DNA of 64,000 bases from Treponema sp. (GTDB lineage: Bacteria; Spirochaetota; Spirochaetia; Treponematales; Treponemataceae), in contig NZ_JAILGZ010000153.1 of assembly GCF_024696245.1 (NCBI RefSeq), forward strand, positions 1 to 64,000, given 5' to 3'. Each line of letters opens with the position of its first letter. Within the stretch, counting starts at the first letter, position 1. A program made the translations under genes and the position numbers. The notes below the pieces were generated by a model that did not search any database, had not been told where the DNA came from, and saw only the letters and a program-made list of their open reading frames with translations. Shown one piece after another: positions 1-9,693 of the stretch.

Positions 1-106
1 CATCCTTTAATTTAGCTTCAATTTTGGCCAGTACATCTGTAAAAACCGGAGTATATGAGTTGTAAATAGAAAAAAGTCTTTCTTTGTTTGGAATATTTTT
101 GTTCAT
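1..106 (-). CDS. Partial CDS (N-terminus only), hypothetical protein MNKNIPNKERLFSIYNSYTPVFTDVLAKIEAKLKD...
   Basis: Open minus-strand frame from ATG at 106 running off the left window edge; too short to assign a family. Confidence 0.5.
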   Translation of the reverse strand, partial: MNKNIPNKERLFSIYNSYTPVFTDVLAKIEAKLKD

Positions 107-208
107 TCTTCTTCCTGTATAATAATTGTAACCGCTTTATAAAGAATTTCAATTCATTTTAAGTTCAGTATTAGATTATTATTATTTTTACAAATTTAAA
201 ATAAAAAA

Positions 209-233
209 AAAGCCGCCCCAGAGGACGGCTTTT
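209..233 (-). terminator. Intrinsic terminator of flaA
   Basis: AGCCGTCCTCTGGGGCGGCT hairpin followed by a T run on the minus strand just after the flaA stop. Confidence 0.75.
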
Positions 234-249
234 ATTAGAAGAAGCTAAA

Positions 250-1317
250 TTATTTAGCTGCTCCTGTAGATGTCTGTGCATTAGAATCTGAGTTTTCTTC
301 AAGTGAAGAAGAGAATTCATTTTCTTTTGCCATCTTTTCTTTTTCGATATAGCGGTTAACCTGCTTGCTTCCGAATTTGTTCATTTCAGAATTCTGGCGG
401 TCACGCTCTTTCTTTGTAACAATCTGCCACAAGTCTTCATCATCAATGTCGCGGTCAGAAGAGAGTACTGCAAGGTCATAGATGATTTTTACATCTTTGA
501 AGTAACCAATGTAGTTGTCTCCATCATCACGTGCATCACGTGTAACCTGGAATCCACAGAACTTAACAAATGGAAGTCCGCGTGGATAGATTGGATAGAT
601 TCTGATTTCACGTGTACGAACTTCTGAAATGTAATCAGGGTTTGTCCATACAAGAGTTTTCCAGCCGTCAAAAAGGAGGTTACCCATAAGGTAACGGCGT
701 TCGATGTTATCGTTGTCCTTAAGAAGAACATAAAGCTGGTGTGGATAGTTCATACCCATTGTTGTAACAGCAATTGACTTCAAAGTACCAACATTCTTTA
801 CAAGACCGTATCCATCTTCAAAAAGATATTTACCTTTCTGTTCATCTGTAGGTTCGCTACGATTACCGTCTGCATCTGCATCAGATAATGGTTCATAAGC
901 CTGAATCTCAAATGGTGGAACGATTTTTGCATTTGAATTGTTATTCCATGTAGGGAAAAGCACACGTACACCCATTACGTTCTTTCCTGCGAAAGGAACG
1001 TCTGCACTTTCTTTTACTGGTGCTGCTACAACAGTTGAAAGAGCAACACTTGTAACGTTCTGTGATGATGAGTTAAGAACAACTTCCCAGTTAGGCAAAG
1101 CCAAAGAAGTTCTCATAAGTGCTTTCTGATCACTGGTGAATGTTGCACCAGCTGCTACAGAAAAATCCATTACAGTTCTGCTATTTTCAGTAGAGTTTCC
1201 GTTTTCATCGGCACAACAGTCAGCGTCAAGCTGAGTGAAATCAATAAGTGTTGATTCCTTTGCGAAACCGAAACCTGCTAACATAGCAGCGGCAGTTAAA
1301 ACTAAAATCTTCTTCAT
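250..1317 (-). CDS. flaA: Flagellar filament outer layer (sheath) protein FlaA
   Basis: 355 aa with signal peptide; FlaA-like core (MGVRVLFPTWNNNSNAKIVPPFEI, MNYPHQLYVLLKD, REIRIYPIYPRGLPFVKFCGFQV). Confidence 0.88.
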   Translation of the reverse strand: MKKILVLTAAAMLAGFGFAKESTLIDFTQLDADCCADENGNSTENSRTVMDFSVAAGATFTSDQKALMRTSLALPNWEVVLNSSSQNVTSVALSTVVAAPVKESADVPFAGKNVMGVRVLFPTWNNNSNAKIVPPFEIQAYEPLSDADADGNRSEPTDEQKGKYLFEDGYGLVKNVGTLKSIAVTTMGMNYPHQLYVLLKDNDNIERRYLMGNLLFDGWKTLVWTNPDYISEVRTREIRIYPIYPRGLPFVKFCGFQVTRDARDDGDNYIGYFKDVKIIYDLAVLSSDRDIDDEDLWQIVTKKERDRQNSEMNKFGSKQVNRYIEKEKMAKENEFSSSLEENSDSNAQTSTGAAK

Positions 1318-1385
1318 TCGAAGCTCCTCTTATTACACATTGATGTAGCCTTGTAATCACAGTATCCCTTAACTGAAAAGTTTTG

Positions 1386-1435
1386 TCAACTTATTTTTGA
1401 AAACAGAAAGCGCACCGTTTTCAAAAATAAGTTGA
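1386..1435. repeat. 19-bp perfect inverted repeat with 12-nt loop
   Basis: TCAACTTATTTTTGAAAAC / GTTTTCAAAAATAAGTTGA at 1386-1404 and 1417-1435. Confidence 0.9.
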
Positions 1436-1444
1436 ATCCCCCTT

Positions 1445-1900
1445 TTAAGGAATCTCATGGCCATCAATGTATATATAAATTTTATCCAAATTTGTGAAAT
1501 TCTTCACAATATTGTACTTAAACAAAGCGATATTACCGCTCAGATCCTTTAATTCTTCTGAATACTTAAGGGCATCCCTGCTTAAACCAACATGAAGGTC
1601 CCTGCCCTTCTGCAAACAGAACTCAACTGAAGTACCCCTTGGAAAAATTCTCCTGCTTCTGTTTGTAAGCGGCCCCAGAAGAACATCGTCAATATAGCAG
1701 CAGATTTTTCCCTGAACGGGATTTTTTGCAAGATAGCGGACTTCCATTATTCTGGAAGACTTGTCGTATGAATTAAAATAAAACACACGTCTGTCACGCT
1801 TCTCATTAAATCCTAACTGAATTATTGAATAAATCAATGCTCCTGCAAAAATTCCTATAGAAATCAGCGGAATAAGTTTTTTTACTTTCTGAACGTTCAT
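1445..1900 (-). CDS. Membrane-anchored protein, GerMN-domain-like
   Basis: N-terminal TM then RVFYFNSYDKSSRIMEVRYL...FPRGTSVEFCLQKGRDLHVGLS; start overlaps the upstream amidase stop. Confidence 0.6.
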   Translation of the reverse strand: MNVQKVKKLIPLISIGIFAGALIYSIIQLGFNEKRDRRVFYFNSYDKSSRIMEVRYLAKNPVQGKICCYIDDVLLGPLTNRSRRIFPRGTSVEFCLQKGRDLHVGLSRDALKYSEELKDLSGNIALFKYNIVKNFTNLDKIYIYIDGHEIP

Positions 1901-2940
1901 TTTACCCCGGTAAATCCTCTTGAGCGTTCAAAATGTTCCACGAACGCCTGTAAACCATTATACATTCCAAGGGAAAGCTTTTTCAAGTAGGCGTCATCTG
2001 CCAGTAAAGCTGCCTCCTGAGGATTTGTAAGAAAGCCTGTCTCAATAAGAACACTTGGCATTTTTGCATTCCGGACAACAAACCATTCTTCAGCCTTAAT
2101 TCCCCTGGAAGAACTTAGTTTTCCTACCTGAGCTGCTATTCCATCCATAATAAACTTTGCAATAAGAATTGATTCAGTTGTATATTCCTCCTCCATCATG
2201 CTGTTTAATATAGGAATTAAAGACTGATCTCCTTCTACAGTCTTTGAATCAATTACAGACCTTCTGTAACCTGGAGAAAGATACCAGACTTCATATCCTG
2301 ATGCTTTTTTATCAAGACTTGCATTTACATGTATAGAAACATAAAGAACCGCTTCATTTTCACCAAGTTTTACAGAATTGGCAATTTCCGTACGCTGACT
2401 TAAAGACAAAAATACATCCGTACTTCTTGTCATCAGAATCTTTTTTGACGGATAAGCCTTTTTAAGCAGATCATAGAGTTTTAAACCTACAGAAAGGTTT
2501 ACGTCTTTTTCTACAACCTTAACGTTTTTTCCGTTTATTTTATGGGTAGCACTTGCCCCCGGATCTTTTCCACCATGACCAGGATCTATAAGAATGGCAC
2601 CAATTCTGTATGGATTTGCCTGGGCTTCCATATCAAAAAAATCCCTGGCACTTTCAAGATATTTAGGATTTGCAAGAATAACCCGGTCATTAAGGGCCGG
2701 ACCGCTTTCCGTCATAATTTCTGAAGAATCCTTTACGGAAGGAATTCCGGCAGCTAAAGAAAAGTTTATATAATGCCCATCCTTTTCCAGGCTTCCGGTA
2801 GCATTCAGGGGGTCATAATAAAGATCCATACCTGCCTTTTCTGCATATTCAGAAAGTTTTTCATCGGCAAAAAGCAGGACACCACCTGTAAATGCTAAAA
2901 GAGATATTAAAAATGCAAAAAATTTTCTTCTGTCCAGCAT
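1897..2940 (-). CDS. N-acetylmuramoyl-L-alanine amidase (Amidase_3)
   Basis: ILIDPGHGGKDPGA, MTRSTDVFLSLSQRTEIAN, VSIHVNAS, VLIETGFLTNPQEA motifs; signal peptide. Confidence 0.9.
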   Translation of the reverse strand: MLDRRKFFAFLISLLAFTGGVLLFADEKLSEYAEKAGMDLYYDPLNATGSLEKDGHYINFSLAAGIPSVKDSSEIMTESGPALNDRVILANPKYLESARDFFDMEAQANPYRIGAILIDPGHGGKDPGASATHKINGKNVKVVEKDVNLSVGLKLYDLLKKAYPSKKILMTRSTDVFLSLSQRTEIANSVKLGENEAVLYVSIHVNASLDKKASGYEVWYLSPGYRRSVIDSKTVEGDQSLIPILNSMMEEEYTTESILIAKFIMDGIAAQVGKLSSSRGIKAEEWFVVRNAKMPSVLIETGFLTNPQEAALLADDAYLKKLSLGMYNGLQAFVEHFERSRGFTGVK

Positions 2941-2952
2941 ATTTTTCCCTTA

Positions 2953-4581
2953 TTATTTTTTACTGTTACATTTTGAATCGGCAAGATAAAGAATTCCCTG
3001 AATACCACCCCTTATAAGTGCATTACAGAAGTCCCTGCTGTCAAGTTCACAATGAACTCCCCCGTAACGGTCAAAAAGCTTTAAGCTTTCTCCCAGTGTT
3101 CTGTGATTAAAATCTACCATATTCATTAAATCTTCCGGAAACTCACTGGCAAAAATACTGTATACAGATGATGAAGTATTAAGCTTTGGTGCTGACAGGG
3201 CAAAATTTTCCAGAAGAAGTTTTTGTGAATCATTAATATTAAAAGCACTGTATGGAAAACCTTCTTCATCAGGACGTTCAAAACCTTTAAGAAAAATATC
3301 TGTTTCCTGACAGCAGGGCTTAAGCCTTAAAAGTACTGACGCTGCACCATCTTCTGCCCCCTGACAGGCAAGCTTATAGCTGGAAGACAAAGAAATAACA
3401 TTTCCACACTTAGAAACATTGTTTCTTGGAAAATCAACACTGGCTCCCGGTAAACTTCTATAGAGGACGTTTTTTACAAAAGGAAGGCTCTCTGTTTTTT
3501 TAACATTTATCAGGGATTCAACTTTACCCGGAATGGAAATCCATGCCCTTTCGGCACTTACTTTAACACAGGGTACTTCATAAATTTTAAAAGGAAGATC
3601 CCCGGCAATATTTACAGGCTGCCTTAATTTCTCAAGTTCATCTGCCTTAAGACCTAAAGAAAGTTTCATGGCTTCCTTTGTAAGATTCAAACCTGAAGCA
3701 TAAGGATAGGTCCAGCCTGACATATAGCCTCCGGACAGCCGGGCTGCAACTTCTCCAATCATAGGGCCATTCTGTGTAAATTTTATGTCAGCCTTTGCTG
3801 CCCCCCTTGTAAGGCCAAGGGCTTTAACTGCCTGAGCAAAAGTTCTGATAAGTTCATTTTTCTTATTTTCATCTATAACAGAAGGCATTGTATGCCCCAG
3901 CTCTATAAAATAAGGACTAAAATAAATATGTCTGTCTGCAAAACCTGTAATTGTAAAAGTTCCGTCATATACGAGGGCGTCTATTGAAAATTCAGGACCT
4001 TCCATGTAATCCTCAAGAATTGCACAGGATGTTTTTGAATTACGGACAGCTTCTTCTACAGAAGGAAGAAATTCTTTTTTATTCCTTATTAAACGACAGC
4101 CCCTGGCACCCATGTTATCTACAGGTTTTATTACTTTAGGAAATTCCATTTTATCCAGTCTGCCGTCACTTAAAAACTGAGCAATAGTACCCCTGGATAT
4201 TTTAGTAAATTCAGGAGAAGAAACTCCATTTTTTTTAAAGCATCCCCTCATTAAAACTTTATTACTGGCATTAAGACAGGCTTCATAAGAATGTCCAGGT
4301 AAAGATGCTTTTTCTGCCGCATAAGCAACAGATGCAGAAAAATCAGTACCTGCGGTAAAAACAGCCTTTAAGGATGAACCTAAGGAAAGAGCAAGCTCTG
4401 CTATCTTTTCTTTATCCTTTAGGTCTATATTTTCAAATCTGTCTGCTGCATGTACGCAAACAGCAGAAGGATCTGCATCAATTACAAGGGCCTTATAACC
4501 AAGTTCCTTTGCAGCCTCAATGGAAGGAAGCTGCATCAAACCTGCTCCTAAAATAAGAATATAATCTTTTTCTTTATCCAT
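2953..4581 (-). CDS. ATP-grasp domain protein
   Basis: ILGAGLMQLPSIEAAKELGYKALVIDADP start; VIKPVDNMGARGCRLI; EDYMEGPEFSIDALVYDG; IGEVAARLSGGYMSGW. Confidence 0.82.
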   Translation of the reverse strand: MDKEKDYILILGAGLMQLPSIEAAKELGYKALVIDADPSAVCVHAADRFENIDLKDKEKIAELALSLGSSLKAVFTAGTDFSASVAYAAEKASLPGHSYEACLNASNKVLMRGCFKKNGVSSPEFTKISRGTIAQFLSDGRLDKMEFPKVIKPVDNMGARGCRLIRNKKEFLPSVEEAVRNSKTSCAILEDYMEGPEFSIDALVYDGTFTITGFADRHIYFSPYFIELGHTMPSVIDENKKNELIRTFAQAVKALGLTRGAAKADIKFTQNGPMIGEVAARLSGGYMSGWTYPYASGLNLTKEAMKLSLGLKADELEKLRQPVNIAGDLPFKIYEVPCVKVSAERAWISIPGKVESLINVKKTESLPFVKNVLYRSLPGASVDFPRNNVSKCGNVISLSSSYKLACQGAEDGAASVLLRLKPCCQETDIFLKGFERPDEEGFPYSAFNINDSQKLLLENFALSAPKLNTSSSVYSIFASEFPEDLMNMVDFNHRTLGESLKLFDRYGGVHCELDSRDFCNALIRGGIQGILYLADSKCNSKK

Positions 4582-4594
4582 AATTTATCAACCC

Positions 4595-7042
4595 CTATAT
4601 CTTACGGCAGTAAACTTCAAAAGTATCCCCGCTTTTCCTTAACTTCATTACGGTTTTGAGCATATTGAACTGAATATCGTTTTCTGTCCACTTATGCTTT
4701 ATTACGGAAGGATGACGTTCCGGGTGAATACCGGTAGAAACAATCTGAACAACCTTAAAACCATAGCGGCTTAATATGCCCTTAGCCTTATCAAGTTCCC
4801 AGAGGGAATAATGATCTGCAGGAGAATTTTCATAAAAGGAATCCCGGTTATACCTTGCACTTACCCCCGAAGCAGAAGGTGTGCTGAAGGCAAAAATACC
4901 ACCTTTCTTTACTAAAGATGAAACTGCCTTTAATACGCTGTCAAGATTCTGAAAATGTTCTATTACATACCACATGGTTACTGCATCAAACTGATCGATT
5001 CCAAATTCCTGAATTGAATCAAAATCAGGAAAAGCAGAACAGGATGCAGGAAAATTAAGCTCCTGCTGTATATATTCTACGGCTTCCTTACAAATGTCTG
5101 TTCCATAAGACATCCACTGAACTTCAGAAGCTGCCTGCAGGAATGGCCCCATGGCACATCCTATATCAAGAATTACAGGCTGGGAAAGGGCACGATGCCT
5201 TCTGTATATTGAATCAATTACAGACATTCTTCTTTTACACTGTACTTTTATTGAATCAAAGTCATCAAGATAAGTCTTTCCATACTGTTTTTTGTAATCA
5301 TCAAAAAAGTAATCATGATTATATTCAGTCTGAACATTCTGTCTTGTATAAGAAATATACTGCATACCACAGCACTTGCAGCGTCTGAAGGTACGGTCAG
5401 CAGTTCTGGCTATAACTTCATCATTAAAGGAATCCTTATTACGGCAGACAGGACAAAGATATTTTTTTCCGGCAGCAACTTCCTTTATAAAAGACGGAAG
5501 GTCTTTCTGACTTGAAAAATCAATGGAAGGAGAAGCAGAAAAAGATTCTTCTACAGCTTTTAAAAGATTATCCTTATTAAGCTGTCCTTTTCTTACGCAG
5601 GGAAAACCGTATTTAATTGCAAGTTTTTCATGAAGATCGCTGGAAGAAAGGAGAATTGTTTTTATTCCGGCCCCAAGAGCTTCAAAGGCTGTAAAACCAA
5701 AATGAGTAATACAAAGATCGTAATCAGCCAGATGTTCTTTAAGATTATCAATTTTTGTAATTAACTCTACATCGTGAAGTTTTTCTTTTCTTGCATTTGC
5801 TTTTACAAGAGTAACTTTATATCCGCTGTCAGCCATAAAAACTGCAGCTTTTTCTGCCAGATTAAGGGGATCTTCTCCGCCGACAGAAACAATGACTTTT
5901 TTTACATCTTTTCTGGCTTTATTTTCCTTTTTCTTATTTTCCGGCATTGGAATAAAGGCCGGTTCACTAAGATTTACAGATTTTTTATTTTCAAGGGAAG
6001 GAATTATTTTTAAAAGATAATCAGCATTAACTGTCCTGTTACTTCCATCATCAATGGAAAGAACTTTAGTAGCTGCTGAATATTTATATAATTCATCAGG
6101 AGAAGAAATAAAAGGATCTGCTGCAACAAGGGCATAGTTTTCCATATCAGCAAGTGAATCTGTTATCTGAATATCCTTAAGCCCCCTGTCTTTGTATTCA
6201 GAAAGAAGAAGAGACGTTTCTTCAAGGGAAGAATCGGATGGAATATAAACCCTTCCCCTGGTTTTAAGGGCAAGTTCAAGACAACGTCTTAAATGACCGG
6301 TACCTCTTCCCTTCTGTACACAGGGAACAAAAAGAACAGGATTCTTTACACTTTCTGCTGATAAACCATCAAGGATTTCTTCTGTAGTAAAAGCATCTTT
6401 TGTCTTTCTTTTTAAAATGACTTCATCAGCCAGATTGACGGCTTTAAAGTAATCAAAAGGAGTATCAATAGTTGTCCTTAAATCTGGATAAAACCAGCGT
6501 TTTGGAGCTTTTAAAAATTCACATATAAAGCGGTCCTTGTGATTGTAAAGGGACGGGCCTACATGCTCATGATCATAAGGAGAATCATTACCCTCTGCCG
6601 CCAGTCTGAGGGAAGAAGCCTTAAATATTTCTACTCCGCTTCCATGAGGAAGACCTGTATAAGTCATATAATCAGAAGGCTTGGTCTGTTCCCTTCGCAA
6701 AAATTCCTTAAGAAGGGAATCTGCAGCTTCATAAAACAAAAACGGATTATCACAGGTTGCCCTGATAACAAGATCAGCTTTTGATTCATCTATAGCCTTC
6801 AGGTACCTGGCAAGCACATCTTCCAGAGGTCCGGCACAAACATTCCAGCCGCATTTTTCTGCTACAGGACGAAGGGCACTTTCGCTATCATAATCAAGGG
6901 CCAGATAATAATCATCTGCCGCTACTTTTTTCATGGCTGCAAGAACCCATTCCAGGACTGGTTTTCCTGCCAGAGGTAAAAGAGCTTTACCTGGAAGTCT
7001 TGTAGATGAAAGTCTGCATTGAGCAATTACAACCGTTTTCAC
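4595..7042 (-). CDS. Three-domain fusion: SpsF-like cytidylyltransferase, PseG-like glycosyltransferase/hydrolase, class I SAM methyltransferase
   Basis: N-term MKTVVIAQCRLSSTRLPGKALLPLAGKPVLE; middle RGTGHLRRCLELALKT...ITHFGFTAFEALGAG; C-term Zn-ribbon CPVC/CKCC then VILDIGCAMGPFLQAA. Confidence 0.82.
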   Translation of the reverse strand: MKTVVIAQCRLSSTRLPGKALLPLAGKPVLEWVLAAMKKVAADDYYLALDYDSESALRPVAEKCGWNVCAGPLEDVLARYLKAIDESKADLVIRATCDNPFLFYEAADSLLKEFLRREQTKPSDYMTYTGLPHGSGVEIFKASSLRLAAEGNDSPYDHEHVGPSLYNHKDRFICEFLKAPKRWFYPDLRTTIDTPFDYFKAVNLADEVILKRKTKDAFTTEEILDGLSAESVKNPVLFVPCVQKGRGTGHLRRCLELALKTRGRVYIPSDSSLEETSLLLSEYKDRGLKDIQITDSLADMENYALVAADPFISSPDELYKYSAATKVLSIDDGSNRTVNADYLLKIIPSLENKKSVNLSEPAFIPMPENKKKENKARKDVKKVIVSVGGEDPLNLAEKAAVFMADSGYKVTLVKANARKEKLHDVELITKIDNLKEHLADYDLCITHFGFTAFEALGAGIKTILLSSSDLHEKLAIKYGFPCVRKGQLNKDNLLKAVEESFSASPSIDFSSQKDLPSFIKEVAAGKKYLCPVCRNKDSFNDEVIARTADRTFRRCKCCGMQYISYTRQNVQTEYNHDYFFDDYKKQYGKTYLDDFDSIKVQCKRRMSVIDSIYRRHRALSQPVILDIGCAMGPFLQAASEVQWMSYGTDICKEAVEYIQQELNFPASCSAFPDFDSIQEFGIDQFDAVTMWYVIEHFQNLDSVLKAVSSLVKKGGIFAFSTPSASGVSARYNRDSFYENSPADHYSLWELDKAKGILSRYGFKVVQIVSTGIHPERHPSVIKHKWTENDIQFNMLKTVMKLRKSGDTFEVYCRKI

Positions 7043-7046
7043 TTTA

Positions 7047-8009
7047 TTATTCCCCTATTGAATTCCAGTTCTGAACAAGGCTTGCTGCATCTGTAGTAAA
7101 ACAGCTTCCGTTTTCTGACACCCAGCGTCTTGCATCATTAAACTGACTTAATGATTCCGTAAAACCACATTTATTTCTTAAATTAAAAGGAAAAAAACTT
7201 AGCTTTGGAATAACAGCTCCGTTTTCCTTATAAACAGGCATAAGATTCTTAAGATAAAAACGAAGATATGAAAGGTCAGCAGTAATTTCGTTACTTTCAT
7301 ATTCCTGAGAAAAAGTAAAATCCAGGTATGAAGAAATAATAGTCCTCTGCCCCCAGAGCCAGCTTCTCATAAAAAGATCCAGTTTCTGCCAGTAAGGACT
7401 GGTTATTGTATAATCAAAGCCCCCTGTACGAATAAAACGCTGCCTGTTATAAAGGCCGCACCATTCAGCAGAATAAAGGGTTTCATCCCCATCTTTAAAA
7501 GATAATTCCGGAATAACTTCAAAAACAGATTTCCTTAAATCCGGAGCAAATTTTACGGGAATTACATTACCATCAACATTATTAAGTTTTGGAACAACAC
7601 AAAAACAGTCCAGCTTTAATAAAGCCTTCAGCTGGGAAGAATTAAGCTTAAACTTCTGAGCACACAAATCTGAATGAAGGACAAGTACAAAAGGTGTAGC
7701 CGATTCAGCAACTGCAATATTAATCTTGTCCCCTGTTGTAACAGAATCCTGAACCATCATAAATCTTACCTGAGGAAACTGATGGGACAGCTGGTCAGTA
7801 TTAAACATAGGAGAACTTTCTTCTACACTGATAATCCTCTCAAAATTTAAAGACAAAAGGTTTTCAAATATTTCACTGCGGTAGCTGGAAGCATGAGAAT
7901 TAAGAAGAATACATGTAACAGGCAGACACTTTTTACCGGCTTCAACATTTCCTCCGATAAGGGTGTAATTAACCTGATTCTGATTAAAAATTGAAGGTAT
8001 AATATTCAT
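7047..8009 (-). CDS. Glycosyltransferase family 2-like protein
   Basis: VTCILLNSHASSYRSEIFENLLSLNFERIISVEE; VLVLHSDLCAQ; internal ATG (MNIIPSIFNQ) chosen to limit overlap with the upstream gene. Confidence 0.6.
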   Translation of the reverse strand: MNIIPSIFNQNQVNYTLIGGNVEAGKKCLPVTCILLNSHASSYRSEIFENLLSLNFERIISVEESSPMFNTDQLSHQFPQVRFMMVQDSVTTGDKINIAVAESATPFVLVLHSDLCAQKFKLNSSQLKALLKLDCFCVVPKLNNVDGNVIPVKFAPDLRKSVFEVIPELSFKDGDETLYSAEWCGLYNRQRFIRTGGFDYTITSPYWQKLDLFMRSWLWGQRTIISSYLDFTFSQEYESNEITADLSYLRFYLKNLMPVYKENGAVIPKLSFFPFNLRNKCGFTESLSQFNDARRWVSENGSCFTTDAASLVQNWNSIGE

Positions 8010-9639
8010 CACAGGCTCCGCATTTATCTTCATATTCATTATTAAGCTGCTTAAGGAATCTTTCGTTAAATTTATTCCATACAGCTTCCAGACCTTCTTC
8101 CAGAACATTTCCAACAGAATAACTTAAAACATATTCGCGACATAAAGGAACATTACCATCTGCAAGAATTGTCATATCCCTTTTAAGATGCCAGCATGGA
8201 ATTCTATGAAGAGGAGAAAGATCTGCAGGTTTTCTGTCCGGCTGTTTTCCGCAGAAATAATCATACTTCTGGATAATAAGATTACCAGAAGAAGGAGATT
8301 TTTTTTCATGCCAGAATCTGTAAAACTGCTCAAGTTCATCTTCGTTTTCGTTAACACGGATAAACTGAGGGTAAACATCTCCAGGGAAAAGATTGTTCAA
8401 TATTGAAACAGCCTCTTTTGCCTTTGTAAAGGCCGACTTTTCTGCATCATCAAAATCAGCTGTATTTATATGCATTCTGGCATATTTTTCTTCTGTTGCT
8501 GCATCCAGCTTAACAATCCAGCTTACACTAGGTCCCCGGTCAGTACGAACAGGAACTATATGGGCTATATTTGCAATACTTTCTGCAATCTGAGGAGTTA
8601 AAAGAACACCATCTGTTTCTATTAACACTGAAAGTCCGGGATTTGCCAGAACTATACTTACATAATCTGCAAGATTTTCTACAGTAAGAGGTTCACCCCA
8701 ACCGCTAAGGGAAACAACAGCACTTTCTGAAAAGGCAACTATCTGAGATATGATTTTTGAAAAATCATCCAGGCTCATATCAAGCTGTCCATGACCTTTT
8801 CCATTTTTAAGTGGAAGAGCCCCGTACTTTTTCTTAAACTGATAGGCATAGGGAGTAAAATCATCAATAATGGCACAGTTTCTTGCAATCTGAATATTAT
8901 AGAAGGCAGGCAGAGTTTTCTGTACCTCAGCTGTTTCTTCTGCCAGGTAACTGAGTTTATCAGCTGTAAACTGAATGTTTTTTTCTTTTGCTGTTTTGTA
9001 TAAAGCAATACAGGCTTCCCTTTTTATTTTTTGAGATACTGAAAACTCCATACGTAAAAGTCTCCAGTCTTTAGGTGCAATTACAGCTTCTATATCAAAG
9101 GAATTAATATCCCCCTTCATTATTTCAAAAATACTGCCAGGAAGAACAAATTTTTCTCCTTCTTCCTTTTTTACCCCCTCTGCAAACGACACCATGATTT
9201 TTAAGGCACCTGCATCAATTACCTCTGGTGCAAAACCGGAAGGATATCCGTCCGCAGTTGTATATTCAGCAATATATTTAAGATGAGTATTTATAATTTC
9301 AGAAGTAAGGCCATTATCAAGAAAAGGCCTGTCTGCAAAAGAATAAACTGCAAAATCACACTGATTTTCTTCTGTAAGGGCAGACATTTTTTTTATTAAT
9401 TGAGAAACATTCCAGCTTTCAAGATACTCTAAAGTAACTTTTTCTAAACCGGCAGCAGCACTTTCTGCCTGCTTCTTTGTAGTTTCTGAAACAAATACAA
9501 CTATTTTGCTGCAGTAATCAACAGAAGCTGCCCATTCAAGAGCCCTGTCAAAGGAAGACTTTGAGTCAAATACCTTATCAAATACAGATTCAGTACAAAA
9601 ACCGGCATATAAAAATACAATACTTTTCATCTTTTCCAT
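7984..9639 (-). CDS. SPASM-domain protein with degenerate radical-SAM-like core (spiro-SPASM-type)
   Basis: C-term CWHLKRDMTILADGNVPLCREY...NKFNERFLKQLNNEYEDKCGACDEYY is SPASM-like. Start trimmed to ATG 9639 because the longer ORF overlaps xseA. Confidence 0.75.
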   Translation of the reverse strand: MEKMKSIVFLYAGFCTESVFDKVFDSKSSFDRALEWAASVDYCSKIVVFVSETTKKQAESAAAGLEKVTLEYLESWNVSQLIKKMSALTEENQCDFAVYSFADRPFLDNGLTSEIINTHLKYIAEYTTADGYPSGFAPEVIDAGALKIMVSFAEGVKKEEGEKFVLPGSIFEIMKGDINSFDIEAVIAPKDWRLLRMEFSVSQKIKREACIALYKTAKEKNIQFTADKLSYLAEETAEVQKTLPAFYNIQIARNCAIIDDFTPYAYQFKKKYGALPLKNGKGHGQLDMSLDDFSKIISQIVAFSESAVVSLSGWGEPLTVENLADYVSIVLANPGLSVLIETDGVLLTPQIAESIANIAHIVPVRTDRGPSVSWIVKLDAATEEKYARMHINTADFDDAEKSAFTKAKEAVSILNNLFPGDVYPQFIRVNENEDELEQFYRFWHEKKSPSSGNLIIQKYDYFCGKQPDRKPADLSPLHRIPCWHLKRDMTILADGNVPLCREYVLSYSVGNVLEEGLEAVWNKFNERFLKQLNNEYEDKCGACDEYYTFNF

Positions 9640-9693
9640 TATCGGAATTCTCTTGAGCAAAATAAAGACAATGTTTAGAATCAGTTGAAAATT

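Noticed and set aside
489-731. Antisense ORF in flaA (and similar shadow ORFs such as 4374-4556, 5143-5388, 39839-40372, 41088-41510)
   Set aside because: They lie within strongly supported genes on another frame, have low-complexity or Phe/Cys-rich translations and no RBS.
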